This document shows, one piece after another, positions 11,550 to 22,538 of a DNA stretch of 64,000 bases; positions within the stretch are counted from its first letter, which is position 1, and each line of letters opens with the position of its first letter. The DNA is from Nannobrachium achirus (Eukaryota > Chordata > Actinopteri > Myctophiformes > Myctophidae): NCBI GenBank assembly GCA_963921795.1, contig OY997643.1, positions 71,509,980 through 71,573,979 of the forward strand, read 5' to 3'. The notes beneath the pieces were generated by a model. The model did not search any database. It saw nothing but the letters and a program-made list of their open reading frames with translations, and had not been told where the DNA came from. Both the position numbers and the translations under genes were made by a program.

Positions 11550-11760
11550 GCAAATTAGGAGCTGCATCTGAATCTTGGAAGAGAAATGGCATGTGTTAAT
11601 GGAAGCAACGGCATACTGTGAAACATGTGTTTCGAATGTAACCCCTGTTAAGTTCTGGAAAGAAGCATATTTTGAGTTAAAAGCCCCGGTTTTGGGAAGA
11701 ACTTTATTTCATGTTTTAGGGGAACGCCCCATTGAATAAAACAACGCTTATTGCGTTTTC
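11550..11760 (+). ncRNA. candidate transcript, exon 4 with poly(A) signal
   Basis: It begins after CCCATTGTAG and holds AATAAA at 11735-11740. No open frame of note is present. With exons 1-3 it makes a plausible four-exon polyadenylated RNA. The second copy of the duplication contains exons 2-4 but only part of exon 1 and no TATA box. Confidence 0.35.
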
Positions 11761-11764
11761 ACCT

Positions 11765-13050
11765 TGAGAACTGTTTCCGTGTGCTGGTTTGGGTTCAGAC
11801 TTCACAATACTTAATGTTTAAAAACTTTATTTGAAGACGTTTACTACTTGAATTATTTGAAAACATTGTGATTTAAAAGACATGCCTGAAAATGGCTAGG
11901 TTGTTAACCCTCTGTTTTGAAGGTTTACAACCTGATCACCAACTCTTCAACAACAAAGACAACTAATGAAAAAGTTGGAAAATAAAGATATTGAGTTAAA
12001 ACCTTGAGGAGTTCTTTGGAACTATTTTATGTCTGTTGCATAAAGTCTTTTGCATACATGTTGTGTAGAGGTCAATTTGTGCTTTTACCAATAACTATGC
12101 CGATTAGTGTAAAATCGGCAGAGTCTGTCATTTATAGCGCCACCAGAAGGCCGAAAACACTCTTCGATATTACTCCTTCAGATTTTATCCGATAATCACA
12201 GAAATGGGTACACAGTATCTCTACAGTGATGTAATCATGACGGATTTGTCCGATATCATATTCTATCTAATTGGCTAACATTGAATTCCAAGGTTTGCAG
12301 GATTGCTCCTTTTTGAACAAAATGTCTCAAACGCAGCCTGCTATTTGTGTGAGATTTTGCACACACATTCCCACTAGGCCAAGGAACAGATGCCACCCTT
12401 CTCACATTGGCCTGTTATAGCGCCACCAGCGGGTCAATTTTTGCAAAACAAATTTTTGGAACAAAATGCTTCAAATCCCGCATGCAGCGTCCGATTGCCG
12501 TGAAAGGCCCAAGAACACGTGGTACCCTTTTCACTTTGGCCTATTATAGTCACCACTAGGCCAAAAAAAAAAAAAAAAAAACACCTGAACTGCCGGAGAC
12601 CTGTTCGGAAGAACACTGCTTCCAGTTTTTCTTTGATTTGTTCTTTGCTTTCCCTTGATGCCTTTTTGCTTTCCTGCTTTTTATGCCTTGGCCACTTTAT
12701 CGCTGCTTGCAGCTATATTTTAATTTTGTTGTTGTGATTTTATTTGTCACTTTTATTCTTTAATAGTCTTATTTGTTCATTTAAACACCCATTTAAAATC
12801 CCCATTTAAAGTTAAATGGGGATGTTTACTTGGTAAGTTGGATTTTCATCATTGTGCCATTCATGCAGGCAAGCACCTCTGTGATTTTTCAGTCAGTAGG
12901 TCTAGGGACCCACTGACTTCAGGTGAGAAACCTCCCTCACACCAAATTGCAAACGGAAATATAGGCCAGGTACTGGACTAAGGGAAAATCTGCACATGCA
13001 GTTCCAGAAACAATTAGTACAACTAGAAGCTTGGCCGCCCGAACCTGGCC
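11765..13050. other. intergenic, GCGCCACC-type repeats
   Basis: Repeat blocks with TTTATAGCGCCACCAGAAGG (12131), TTATAGCGCCACCAGCGGG (12414) and AATTTTTGCAAAACAAATTT lie here. They are related to repeat X. A 20-A run is at 12563. No gene recognised. Confidence 0.5.
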
Positions 13051-13051
13051 A

Positions 13052-13450
13052 ACTCGGGAACGATGTAAATATGGAATGAATGCCCCGCCCTTTAATGCAA
13101 TCCCCATTATACCTGTTTTCATAGGACCCGTTTTGACCATCTGTTTGCCTGTGTCCATGTATGCCCATATATATGGAGATATCTGTCTGACTGCGTCCAT
13201 GTTATGCCCATATATGGAGATCTCTGTATCTGCCTGACAGTCAGCCGAGCGTCTAGTCGAGGACCGGCCTACTCGGGAACGATGTAAATAGGGAATGAAT
13301 GCCCCACCCTTTAATGCAAACTCAATTATACCTGTTGTCATAACCTGTTTTGACCATCTGTTTGCCTGAGTCCATTTATGCCCATATATGGAGATATCTG
13401 TATCTGTCTGTCTGCGTCCATTTTATGCCCATATATGGAGATCTCTGCAG
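13052..13450. repeat. 219-bp tandem repeat with CArG boxes
   Basis: ACTCGGGAACGATGTAAATA begins at 13052 and again at 13271, followed in both units by GAATGAATGCCCC, TTTTGACCATCTGTTTGCCT and CATATATGGAGAT. CCATATATGG, a perfect CC(A/T)6GG SRF site, occurs at 13208, 13382 and 13429. The same array is in copy 2 of the large duplication (about +4188). Confidence 0.8.
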
Positions 13451-14349
13451 ACACAGTGTCGGTTCCGGAAGACCCTGATGTCAGACAACATCTCCGCATA
13501 CGGAGAATCCGAACCTTTCGCGCTGGGTTCCGAAAAATCGCGTATCGGGTGAGGTCGAGGCCGAATTTTTCTATTAAAGCTCATAGTTCGGCACCGAATG
13601 CCGTGCTACAGGCTCGTAGATCTGCTATTTTTGCAAATCTTTGTAGCGAAGGATTCTATATGGCTGTCTTATATCACCTCCAGGGGTCGGAATGTCCTTA
13701 AAGAGTCTAGTCACTTACTATAGTCATCCCACGTCTTCTCTCACCTTGAGTCTTGGATCTCTTTGGATCCTATAGGCTTATTCACTACCTTTTGATTCAC
13801 TTTCTTTCTTACAACTGAGAACTAGCGGCCGGACAACTTGAATTGTAAAGTCATCCTTCTTATAGCTCCTAGTGTGACACCGCATTGTGACATCATATTG
13901 TGTCGTCATGCAGCATCATCCAAATAAGGCTGTTTCCTTTTCTACAAAGCTTCCCCCGTGAAACCGTTTTTTTGTCCAAAAGGTAAAAGTGCTGAATTCG
14001 ATTCACAATTTCTTCTGGAATCTTATTGATTCTCTTCTTGATGATGGCTGTGGACAATGCATTGTGAGCTTGTAGATCGGGTTTCAAAGATTGTGTATAC
14101 ATTTGAATACTTGTGCATAATGAGTACTTTCTACTTTGCCACTTATAGCGTACATTTTAAAACCAATACCTGTGTACTTTTTAATTGCGGACTTTTACTT
14201 GAAAAATAGTATGTTTTACATTGCTGTATTGATACATTTACTTGAGTACAAAATGTGAGTATTTTTCCCACTTTCTTGTGATACCCACCCATTTAGACCG
14301 TGAAGTCTGGCCTTGCAGAGGTTAATCCTGGACCCCAAAAGAATGGATT
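13451..14349. other. intergenic end of duplicated unit
   Basis: Contains half-sites of the dispersed palindrome at 13612 (GCTCGTAGATCTGCTATTTT) and 14069 (GAGCTTGTAGATCGGG). At 14100-14280 there is a decayed piece of the common fish hAT element with TTTACTTGAGTACAAAAT. No gene. Confidence 0.5.
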
Positions 14350-17300
14350 CAACAACTATTCCTATTTCTAACTGTTTTAATTCATTCATTCAGTTTAATT
14401 CATTCACCTCAGCTCACCTCACCTCATTTTTCTCTCCCTCCCCCACCTAGACTGGCTGGAAGATAAATTGGTAAGTGAACATGTGGCTCAGAAATGTTTG
14501 TTTCTGGTTTTGGGATTGGAATGTAAAAAGATTCATTTCGGGAATGTAATTATTGCTTGTAGATAAGCTGCTAAGTTGATTATTGATGTGTTTTGAGTTC
14601 AATGGCAAGCTTGTAGATCAGCAGATTTGTCGACTTTATTTTGTTTTAAGCTTGTAGATCGGCTGATTAGTTTTTTTTTTTTTTTTTTTTTGCCTGTGAA
14701 CTGAATCTAGTTGTTTGGTTTTCAGAAAAACTACATTTCCCAGAATGCAGCAGCTAAGATGGTTGCTTGTTGGGCGTCGGCCGATTGAATCCATCTGAAC
14801 AGTTTGCGCAAAACACTGCTGAGTTGAGGAGGCTGTGTGCTTCTCTGTTAACCGGTAAGACTGTTTGCTTGTGTTTTGTATGGTCTCTTTTACCATGGTC
14901 TCTTTTACCGTTTTACTGTGTTATTTTGGTTCTATGGTTTACAGTGAGAATGTGTTTTATATTGTCAGGAGTGTTTAGTTGTGGATGATTGCCTGTGTCC
15001 ACTATTGTTTGGGGTGTGGCCTCATCTCTTTCTTTAATGTAAGCATTTAACTAAAGAGATGTGAGTATTATTGCGACTGTTAGGTTGCAGTTACTATCGA
15101 AACCTCCACCGGCTGTCACTGTCCGTGTGACATACTTTTGCCCTATTCATATCTCCGCTACCATTGCCCTTATCCATGCCAAACTTTGCACACACTCCTT
15201 GGCTGCCTGATTTCTCATATGGCCCTCCAGCGCCACCATGAGGCCGATTCTTGCAAAACATTTTTCAACACTGCTCCTACAGATTTTGGCCTAAAATCAC
15301 GCAAATTGGATGGCAAATCACAACCTCCAAATCAGCAGATCTGTTGACTTTATTTTGTTTTAACCTTGTAGATCGGCTGATAAGTTGATTTTTCTTTTTT
15401 TTTATCCAGGCCCTGTTTTTTGCATGTGAACTGAATCTAACTGATGGCTTTGTTTGGTTTTCAGAAAAACTACATTTCCCAGAATGCAGCAGCTAAGATG
15501 GCTGCTTGTTGCAATCAGTTTGATTTGTCAGCACCTGGCCGCAACACAGCTTCTCCGAGTCGGGCAATCCAAATGTTTTTGCTCTTAACCACCGAGCTCT
15601 GCTTCACTGTGTAGCTGGCTCTCGAAGGGACTCTTCCATCGAGCAGTAAGCAAAACTCCACTATGTTCTCCTCTGTCGCACATTTGCTCTGTATTTTGCC
15701 ACATTGCTAATGGTGGTTTTATCTGTTCCCATTGTAGGCAAATTAGGAGCTGCATCTGAATCTTGGAAGAGAAATGGCATGTGTTAATGGAAGCAACGGC
15801 ATACTGTGAAACATGTGTTTCGAATGTAACCCCTGTTAAGTTCTGGAAAGAAGCATATTTTGAGTTAAAAGCCCCGGTTTTGGGAAGAACTTTATTTCAT
15901 GTTTTAGGGGAACGCCCCATTGAATAAAACAACGCTTATTGCGTTTTCACCTTGAGAACTGTTTCCGTGTGCTGGTTTGGGTTCAGACTTCACAATACTT
16001 AATGTTTAAAAACTTTATTTGAAGACGTTTACTACTTGAATTATTTGAAAACATTGTGATTTAAAAGACATGCCTGAAAATGGCTAGGTTGTTAACCCTC
16101 TGTTTTGAAGGTTTACAACCTGATCACCAACTCTTCAACAACAAAGACAACTAATGAAAAAGTTGGAAAATAAAGATATTGAGTTAAAACCTTGAGGAGT
16201 TCTTTGGAACTATTTTATGTCTGTTGCATAAAGTCTTTTGCATACATGTTGTGTAGAGGTCAATTTGTGCTTTTACCAATAACTATGCCGATTAGTGTAA
16301 AATCGGCAGAGTCTGTCATTTATAGCGCCACCAGAAGGCCGAAAACACTCTTCGATATTACTCCTTCAGATTTTATCCGATAATCACAGAAATGGGTACA
16401 CAGTATCTCTACAGTGATGTAATCATGACGGATTTGTCCGATATCATATTCTATCTAATTGGCTAACATTGAATTCCAAGGTTTGCAGGATTGCTCCTTT
16501 TTGAACAAAATGTCTCAAACGCAGCCTGCTATTTGTGTGAGATTTTGCACACACATTCCCACTAGGCCAAGGAACAGATGCCACCCTTCTCACATTGGCC
16601 TGTTATAGCGCCACCAGCGGGTCAATTTTTGCAAAACAAATTTTTGGAACAAAATGCTTCAAATCCCGCATGCAGCGTCCGATTGCCGTGAAAGGCCCAA
16701 GAACACGTGGTACCCTTTTCACTTTGGCCTATTATAGTCACCACTAGGCCAAAAAAAAAAAAAAAAAAACACCTGAACTGCCGGAGACCTGTTCGGAAGA
16801 ACACTGCTTCCAGTTTTTCTTTGATTTGTTCTTTGCTTTCCCTTGATGCCTTTTTGCTTTCCTGCTTTTTATGCCTTGGCCACTTTATCGCTGCTTGCAG
16901 CTATATTTTAATTTTGTTGTTGTGATTTTATTTGTCACTTTTATTCTTTAATAGTCTTATTTGTTCATTTAAACACCCATTTAAAATCCCCATTTAAAGT
17001 TAAATGGGGATGTTTACTTGGTAAGTTGGATTTTCATCATTGTGCCATTCATGCAGGCAAGCACCTCTGTGATTTTTCAGTCAGTAGGTCTAGGGACCCA
17101 CTGACTTCAGGTGAGAAACCTCCCTCACACCAAATTGCAAACGGAAATATAGGCCAGGTACTGGACTAAGGGAAAATCTGCACATGCAGTTCCAGAAACA
17201 ATTAGTACAACTAGAAGCTTGGCCGCCCGAACCTGGCCAACTCGGGAACGATGTAAATATGGAATGAATGCCCCGCCCTTTAATGCAATCCCCATTATAC

Positions 17301-18538
17301 CTGTTTTCATAGGACCCGTTTTGACCATCTGTTTGCCTGTGTCCATGTATGCCCATATATATGGAGATATCTGTCTGACTGCGTCCATGTTATGCCCATA
17401 TATGGAGATCTCTGTATCTGCCTGACAGTCAGCCGAGCGTCTAGTCGAGGACCGGCCTACTCGGGAACGATGTAAATAGGGAATGAATGCCCCACCCTTT
17501 AATGCAAACTCAATTATACCTGTTGTCATAACCTGTTTTGACCATCTGTTTGCCTGAGTCCATTTATGCCCATATATGGAGATATCTGTATCTGTCTGTC
17601 TGCGTCCATTTTATGCCCATATATGGAGATCTCTGCAGACACAGTGTCGGTTCCGGAAGACCCTGATGTCAGACAACATCTCCGCATACGGAGAATCCGA
17701 ACCTTTCGCGCTGGGTTCCGAAAAATCGCGTATCGGGTGAGGTCGAGGCCGAATTTTTCTATTAAAGCTCATAGTTCGGCACCGAATGCCGTGCTACAGG
17801 CTCGTAGATCTGCTATTTTTGCAAATCTTTGTAGCGAAGGATTCTATATGGCTGTCTTATATCACCTCCAGGGGTCGGAATGTCCTTAAAGAGTCTAGTC
17901 ACTTACTATAGTCATCCCACGTCTTCTCTCACCTTGAGTCTTGGATCTCTTTGGATCCTATAGGCTTATTCACTACCTTTTGATTCACTTTCTTTCTTAC
18001 AACTGAGAACTAGCGGCCGGACAACTTGAATTGTAAAGTCATCCTTCTTATAGCTCCTAGTGTGACACCGCATTGTGACATCATATTGTGTCGTCATGCA
18101 GCATCATCCAAATAAGGCTGTTTCCTTTTCTACAAAGCTTCCCCCGTGAAACCGTTTTTTTGTCCAAAAGGTAAAAGTGCTGAATTCGATTCACAATTTC
18201 TTCTGGAATCTTATTGATTCTCTTCTTGATGATGGCTGTGGACAATGCATTGTGAGCTTGTAGATCGGGTTTCAAAGATTGTGTATACATTTGAATACTT
18301 GTGCATAATGAGTACTTTCTACTTTGCCACTTATAGCGTACATTTTAAAACCAATACCTGTGTACTTTTTAATTGCGGACTTTTACTTGAAAAATAGTAT
18401 GTTTTACATTGCTGTATTGATACATTTACTTGAGTACAAAATGTGAGTATTTTTCCCACTTTCTTGTGATACCCACCCATTTAGACCGTGAAGTCTGGCC
18501 TTGCAGAGGTTAATCCTGGACCCCAAAAGAATGGATTC
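14350..18538. repeat. 4.19-kb tandem duplication, copy 2
   Basis: Direct near-identical copy of 10161-14349. It contains candidate exons at 14726-14854, 15465-15645 and 15738-15948, repeat X at 15069-15303 and the CArG tandem at 17240-17638. Unlike copy 1 it is not preceded by the TATA box at 10082. Confidence 0.95.
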
Positions 18539-18689
18539 AGTTTAAAAATCACAATTCATATGACCACCCACAGTCCTTAAGATAATTGTCCTTATAACAT
18601 ATGTATTTTATTTTGTTTATAAAATGGTATAGTGGAACCAGAATACGCTGACAATAAAAAATGATTGACAAAGTAAATAGACACAATAT

Positions 18690-18794
18690 TCTTTTGTTGC
18701 CACCTTTATTGAATACAATGGGTCATATTTTATGACCTTTTGAATACGATGGGTCATATTTTATGACTCTTTACGGTGACTTGAGTTGGAGAAC
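18690..18794 (-). other. myosin 3' UTR
   Basis: Downstream of the myosin stop codon on the minus strand, ending near AATAAAGGTGGC (TTTATT at 18709 on the plus strand), a poly(A) signal. It contains a short tandem: GGGTCATATTTTATGAC at 18721 and 18751. Confidence 0.6.
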
Positions 18795-18815
18795 CTATTC
18801 AGCAGCATCTTTTCC
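18795..18815 (-). CDS. fast skeletal myosin heavy chain, last coding exon
   Basis: After the acceptor TTTACAG the exon reads G-K-D-A-A-E-stop, the usual tail of fish fast-muscle myosin heavy chains. The stop TAG is at 18797-18795. The frame matches the end of the upstream exon at 18918. Confidence 0.85.
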   Translation of the reverse strand, partial: GKDAAE

Positions 18816-18917
18816 CTGTAAAGATAGGAATATACAATTAGATATTCTTCATTAGTCTTCAGTTAAATGTTAAAGATAATCATCTTAATTAACCTTTCAT
18901 ATTGAACAGGTATTTAC

Positions 18918-19046
18918 CTTGGAGTCACGAGTCTTAGTTCTCATCTTGTTGACCTGGGATTCAGCGATGTCGGCACGCTCCTCAGCCTCCTCCAGCTCAT
19001 GCTGAACCTTTCTGCACTTGGACAGGTGAGTGTTGGCTGCCTCCTC
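18918..19046 (-). CDS. fast skeletal myosin heavy chain, penultimate exon
   Basis: The exon has 43 codons: [36 protein letters not shown] and TKTRDSK, bordered by a TTTTAG acceptor and AAG|GTAAATA donor. This is the end of the coiled-coil rod of sarcomeric myosin II heavy chain, the part that packs into the thick filament. The heptad pattern and the [12 protein letters not shown] motif are essentially invariant in the family. In fish, introns between the last exons are usually short, yet no further myosin exon is seen between 19047 and the N gap at 19285, nor beyond it. The gene body is therefore missing, by real truncation or by assembly error at the gap. Fish carry tandem arrays of such genes, so a paralogue number is not assigned. 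Confidence 0.85.
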
Positions 19047-19284
19047 CTAAAATGTGATAGAGCGTCAAGATTTGAAAAGAGCAATTATGGTCCAAACAAG
19101 ACATTTTGGGACCACATGAAGTTCTCATTGGAATCGCACAACCGTGGCTGTGCTCTTGATATTGTTCGGCAGCCTGAGCCTGAAATTACAGCTTACACAA
19201 TCAATTGGTTTCTGCAGTCCATTTTGGATTATGCACTGTTACCATTATTCCTTTAAACTGCCTGCGTCTGCAGCTGTGTGCATG

Positions 19285-19484
19285 NNNNNNNNNNNNNNNN
19301 NNNNNNNNNNNNNNNNNNNNNNNNNNNNNNNNNNNNNNNNNNNNNNNNNNNNNNNNNNNNNNNNNNNNNNNNNNNNNNNNNNNNNNNNNNNNNNNNNNNN
19401 NNNNNNNNNNNNNNNNNNNNNNNNNNNNNNNNNNNNNNNNNNNNNNNNNNNNNNNNNNNNNNNNNNNNNNNNNNNNNNNNNNNN
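19285..19484. other. assembly gap (200 N)
   Basis: Exactly 200 N, a conventional placeholder length. The true distance is unknown. It lies next to the isolated myosin exons and 750 bp after the 4.19-kb tandem duplication. Confidence 1.
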
Positions 19485-19734
19485 CAGCAGAAAGTAAAAG
19501 TAGGGACTGCCTTTCAAGGTCCTCTCATTCCTGTTGACCATTTATATTTATTCACTCACATGATACTTGGTACTAGTGCTCCTTGGCTCTGTGTTTAATG
19601 TCCATGCCAGTGCCATGGTACAAAAATAGTAGTCTATTGGCAGGGTGTGCTTGTTATTTACTTGATATGCTACTTCATACTCCGCTCCTTTTGAGGAGGA
19701 ATCACTTCACTAAATTTGACAGCTTCCCAGCAAA

Positions 19735-20430
19735 GCACGTCAGGACCCGGACCATTCAGTGACGTCTCGATTGGGGTCAGATCAAATCAAATCAAATCAA
19801 ATCAAATCAAATCAAATGAAACTTTATTTATAAAGCACATTTAAAACAACCTGAATTGACCAAAGTGCTGTACAGAGAAAGAGCAAACAATAAAAGCATG
19901 AGCATATACTGTATACGGTACATATAACAAGTGTCAACAAGAAAACACAACACATATGCGGTATAAAAGCAAAACATTTAAAAGACCTCAGGTGAGATTA
20001 AAAGCTAGAGAAAATAGATGAGTTTTAACCTGAGATTTAAAAACAGTTATAGATGGAGCAGACCTAATCGAAAGGGGCAGGTTGTTCCATAGCCTGGGGG
20101 CTGCAGGCTGCAGCCGCGAAAGCGCGGGCCCCTCTGTTTTTTTTTTAGGAATCAGATCAAGTCAAACCATAATCAGATCTGGCCTAGAATATCACCTGAT
20201 TTCAACCAACATGCAGTTGTGTGTTGACAAATTTGTTCATTAGTGTAACCACCGTTCCTTTGACTTAGAACTTCAACTATGCTCAAAACTGTAATAATAC
20301 ATAAGTCCATATGACGTCCTGTTAATGACGTCAGGTTCATCCCCATGTGACCTGGTCAAGTTCTGAACGTCACCGGAGTCACCGGAGGACGTTATCATGA
20401 CGTCATCATGACATCATTTGGCTTGCAGGG
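19735..20430. repeat. TGACGTC-rich repeat split by an L2 tail
   Basis: CAGTGACGTCTCGATTGGGG (19758) on one side and, after the L2 fragment, ATGACGTCCTG (20311), ATGACGTCAGG (20327), AACGTCACC and ATCATGACGTCATCATGACA (20393) on the other. The repeated GATC-AAATC phrases near 19780 and 20150 suggest the L2 piece interrupted one element. Confidence 0.45.
19779..20135 (-). mobile_element. L2 LINE 3' end
   Basis: The minus strand encodes LWNNLPLSIRSAPSITVFKS then QVKTHLF, the conserved C-terminus of L2-type ORF2. It then has a hairpin-type 3' UTR (TACAGCACTTTGGTCAATT) and an (ATTTG)n-like tail seen as (ATCAA)n at 19779-19816. It is the same clade as the long element at 57009-62778 but with a different tail repeat. 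Confidence 0.8.
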
Positions 20431-20505
20431 AATTTAGTGACTTTTTGGGCAGAGTTTGGCGAAAATACAATAAAAAACAAATTTGAAATACACATTAGTC
20501 TTGTC

Positions 20506-21014
20506 CAGTGTTGTTTTTGACAGCAAATTTTGTGTTTGGTTTTCTTTTAGTCATAGTTTTTTGAATAAAATGTAATTTAGTTTTAGTCATAATTTAGTCA
20601 CATGAAAAGTTTTAGTTTTAGTCAAATTTTAGTCGACTAAATATAAGATTTTAGTTGACTAAATCTGCAGTTGATTTAGTCAACTGAAATCTTGGCAAGC
20701 CTTGATGGCATCATAATCACTGATTTTACACTTGGTTTCATGCTGAAAATAGCAGATCTGCGACGCGTTGTGAGCTTGTAGATCTGCTATTTTCAACACG
20801 CAACACCTGAGAGCAACCAAACATAAAATGACTCTTGTCCACTAGTCCCTCCCTAAAGTTTTAGTCTAGTTTTTATTTTGTTGACGAAATTGCCAATATA
20901 TTTAGTCTTAGTTTTAGTCATCACAGCTTAGTTTTTATTTAGTTTTCGTCAGTGAAAAAAAAACACAGTCGACAAACATTTTTGTCATAGTTTTAGTCGA
21001 CAAAATCAACACTG
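20506..21014. mobile_element. CAGTGTTG MITE, intact-looking copy
   Basis: The ends CAGTGTTGTTTTTG and CAAAATCAACACTG are 13/14 inverted repeats. The interior is rich in TTTAGTC and GTCGACTAAA. At its centre lies a full copy of the dispersed palindrome (20744-20795). CAG..CTG ends suggest a hAT-type element, though no clean 8-bp duplication is visible here. It is the uninterrupted sister of 23226-25645. Confidence 0.7.
20744..20795. repeat. dispersed palindrome, full copy
   Basis: TGAAAATAGCAGATCT pairs perfectly with AGATCTGCTATTTTCA. The centre GCGACGCGTTGTGAGCTTGT keeps only one of the two inner arms. Confidence 0.85.
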
Positions 21015-21087
21015 GTTATTTGAACACAGTTCAGATGCATGAATAGTCTGGCACTGGCTTAAAATGGAATGACTTTAGTGTGGGGAC

Positions 21088-21529
21088 CAGGCCTGGAATT
21101 TCGTCATTTTAGGGGCAAGGCCACGTGGCCTTTGATGTTGTCCATTTTTAAGGGCACGAAGGCCACAAGCCAGGGCAGGAAGGCCATCCAATAAAACACG
21201 TTTTAGTCAATTGAAAGAATTTGTTGAATTTAAGGGTTATCTGCAGTGAAATAGATACATTATGGGATTCACAATGCTCAGCCCTGCACCAATCAAAGTC
21301 ACTGGATTGGTTTACTCGAGGGAGTTAAGATTTCAGAATCTCAACAAAAGACACTGGTGTCTACTGTCTACATATGACAAGAAAGAGACAGAGGAGAAAG
21401 TGGTACAGTCAGCTGGGGCATTAAGGCCACTGTGGCCTCAGGTCATGCCATTGTTTTGAGGGGCACAAGGCCAAACTGAGGGGCAACGGCGGCCATGGCC
21501 TTCATGGCCTCCATGAAATTCCTGCCCTG
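21088..21529. mobile_element. hAT MITE, 442 bp, with 8-bp TSD
   Basis: Ends CAGGCCTGGAATTTCGTCAT and ATGAAATTCCTGCCCTG are imperfect inverted repeats, flanked by GTGGGGAC at 21080-21087 and 21530-21537. The interior has many GGCCA blocks (AAGGCCACGTGGCC). Confidence 0.8.
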
Positions 21530-21552
21530 GTGGGGACACTACTGTCACTACT

Positions 21553-21556
<4 letters not shown>

Positions 21557-21586
<30 letters not shown>
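21557..21586. repeat. poly(C) tract
   Basis: About 30 uninterrupted C. Confidence 0.9.
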
Positions 21587-21590
<4 letters not shown>

Positions 21591-21602
21591 TTGTTTCCAT
21601 TC

Positions 21603-21626
21603 CTGTCTGTCTGTCTGTCTGTCAGT

Positions 21627-21664
<38 letters not shown>

Positions 21665-21720
21665 AATTGATTGATGTATTGATTGAATACTTTATTAGAA
21701 GTTTGCATTGGAAAAGCAGA
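21603..21720 (-). repeat. (CTGT/CTGC)n plus LINE-like tail
   Basis: Reverse-orientation copy of the 1640-1839 repeat: the simple repeat is followed by AATACTTTATTAGAAGTTTG. Confidence 0.65.
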
Positions 21721-21929
21721 TTAAAAAATGGAACCTTTTGATCCTAAGCGGCCACTGCCACTGCCACTGCCGCCCTGGAATATTGGATCAGAGTTGTTTT
21801 GGGGTCAACTACCCCTTGTTGGCAGCAGGGCTCGGCTTGGCTGCTTGATGTGATGCAATCAAGCAGCTGCATGTAACAGCAACCCTTGGACTGTATATCA
21901 GCTTGTGTGTGCAATTATTACATTACACA

Positions 21930-22396
21930 TCGATGGCCAAAATGCAAAACCTCCTATCTGAAAAATTCACTTGTTGGGAAAATGAAAAAGAAAATATGTG
22001 TTAAACACCAAAACCTCCTATCCTAAACCTCCGATTTTCTGAAAAACATGTTTCTATATCAGTGGCGCTCAAACTTTTTAATGCCAAGGACCGCTAGAAT
22101 TATATGTATGTGACGCCAGACCCCCAAAAACTTTTTACAGCACTTAATTGAGACATTCTACAGGTTTGTTACAAGTATTACCATTAACATTTTTTTTCAA
22201 AAGTTTCGCCACCTGACATCCAATCATTAGCAATCAACAAAGCTGTTCTAGTCACATGACATTTTTGGCAAAATGAGGGGCAGAACGATCTTGCAGACAG
22301 ACTGACCATCTGCAGCATAGCCTGTTGTCCCCATTTCAAGTGAAATCCAAAAATCATGACTTTTGCAGATAGGAGGTTTTGCGTTTTGGCCATCGA
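21930..22396. mobile_element. MITE with about 31-bp TIRs
   Basis: TCGATGGCCAAAATGCAAAA then CCTCCTATCTG at the left is matched by CAGATAGGAGGTTTTGCG then TTTTGGCCATCGA at the right. A hAT MITE end, CAGTGGCGCTCAAACTTTTT, lies inside at 22065. The superfamily is not assigned; no clear target duplication. Confidence 0.65.
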
Positions 22397-22456
22397 CATG
22401 TCTGTTAATGCATATATTCATGGTGAAATGTAATGCTGAGATGAAATGTGATGAGT

Positions 22457-22457
<1 letters not shown>

Positions 22458-22503
<46 letters not shown>
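22458..22503. repeat. (CAGA)n microsatellite
   Basis: Eleven CAGA units, at the start of the copy paralogous to 1760-2242. Confidence 0.9.
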
Positions 22504-22504
<1 letters not shown>

Positions 22505-22538
22505 TTCTTTGCCTCACTGATTCCCTCATATCTTTTAA

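Larger units (their letters stand above)
10161..14349. repeat. 4.19-kb tandem duplication, copy 1
   Basis: Sequence from CAACAACTATTCC (10161) to AGAATGGATT (14349) is repeated directly at 14350-18538. The junctions share the 4-bp microhomology TTCA: the left flank reads TTATTTCAACAAC, the internal junction ATGGATTCAACAAC and the right flank ATGGATTCAGTTT. I saw only two differences by eye: C/T at 10898/15086 (a CpG site) and a T-run of 22 versus 21 at 10482/14671. The content is non-coding: a candidate spliced transcript, repeat X, GCGCCACC-type repeats and the CArG tandem. Confidence 0.95.

Noticed and set aside
12937-13341. 134-residue minus-strand frame (and its copy at 17125-17529)
   Set aside because: It is created by the 219-bp tandem repeat (KGGAFIPYLHRSRVG appears twice), and has no family match or splice context.
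10161-18538. LTR retrotransposon with 4.2-kb terminal repeats
   Set aside because: The two copies are adjacent with no internal region, lack TG..CA ends and target duplications, and contain ordinary repeats; a tandem duplication explains them.
19144-19598. Frames crossing the N gap
   Set aside because: They consist mainly of undetermined residues.
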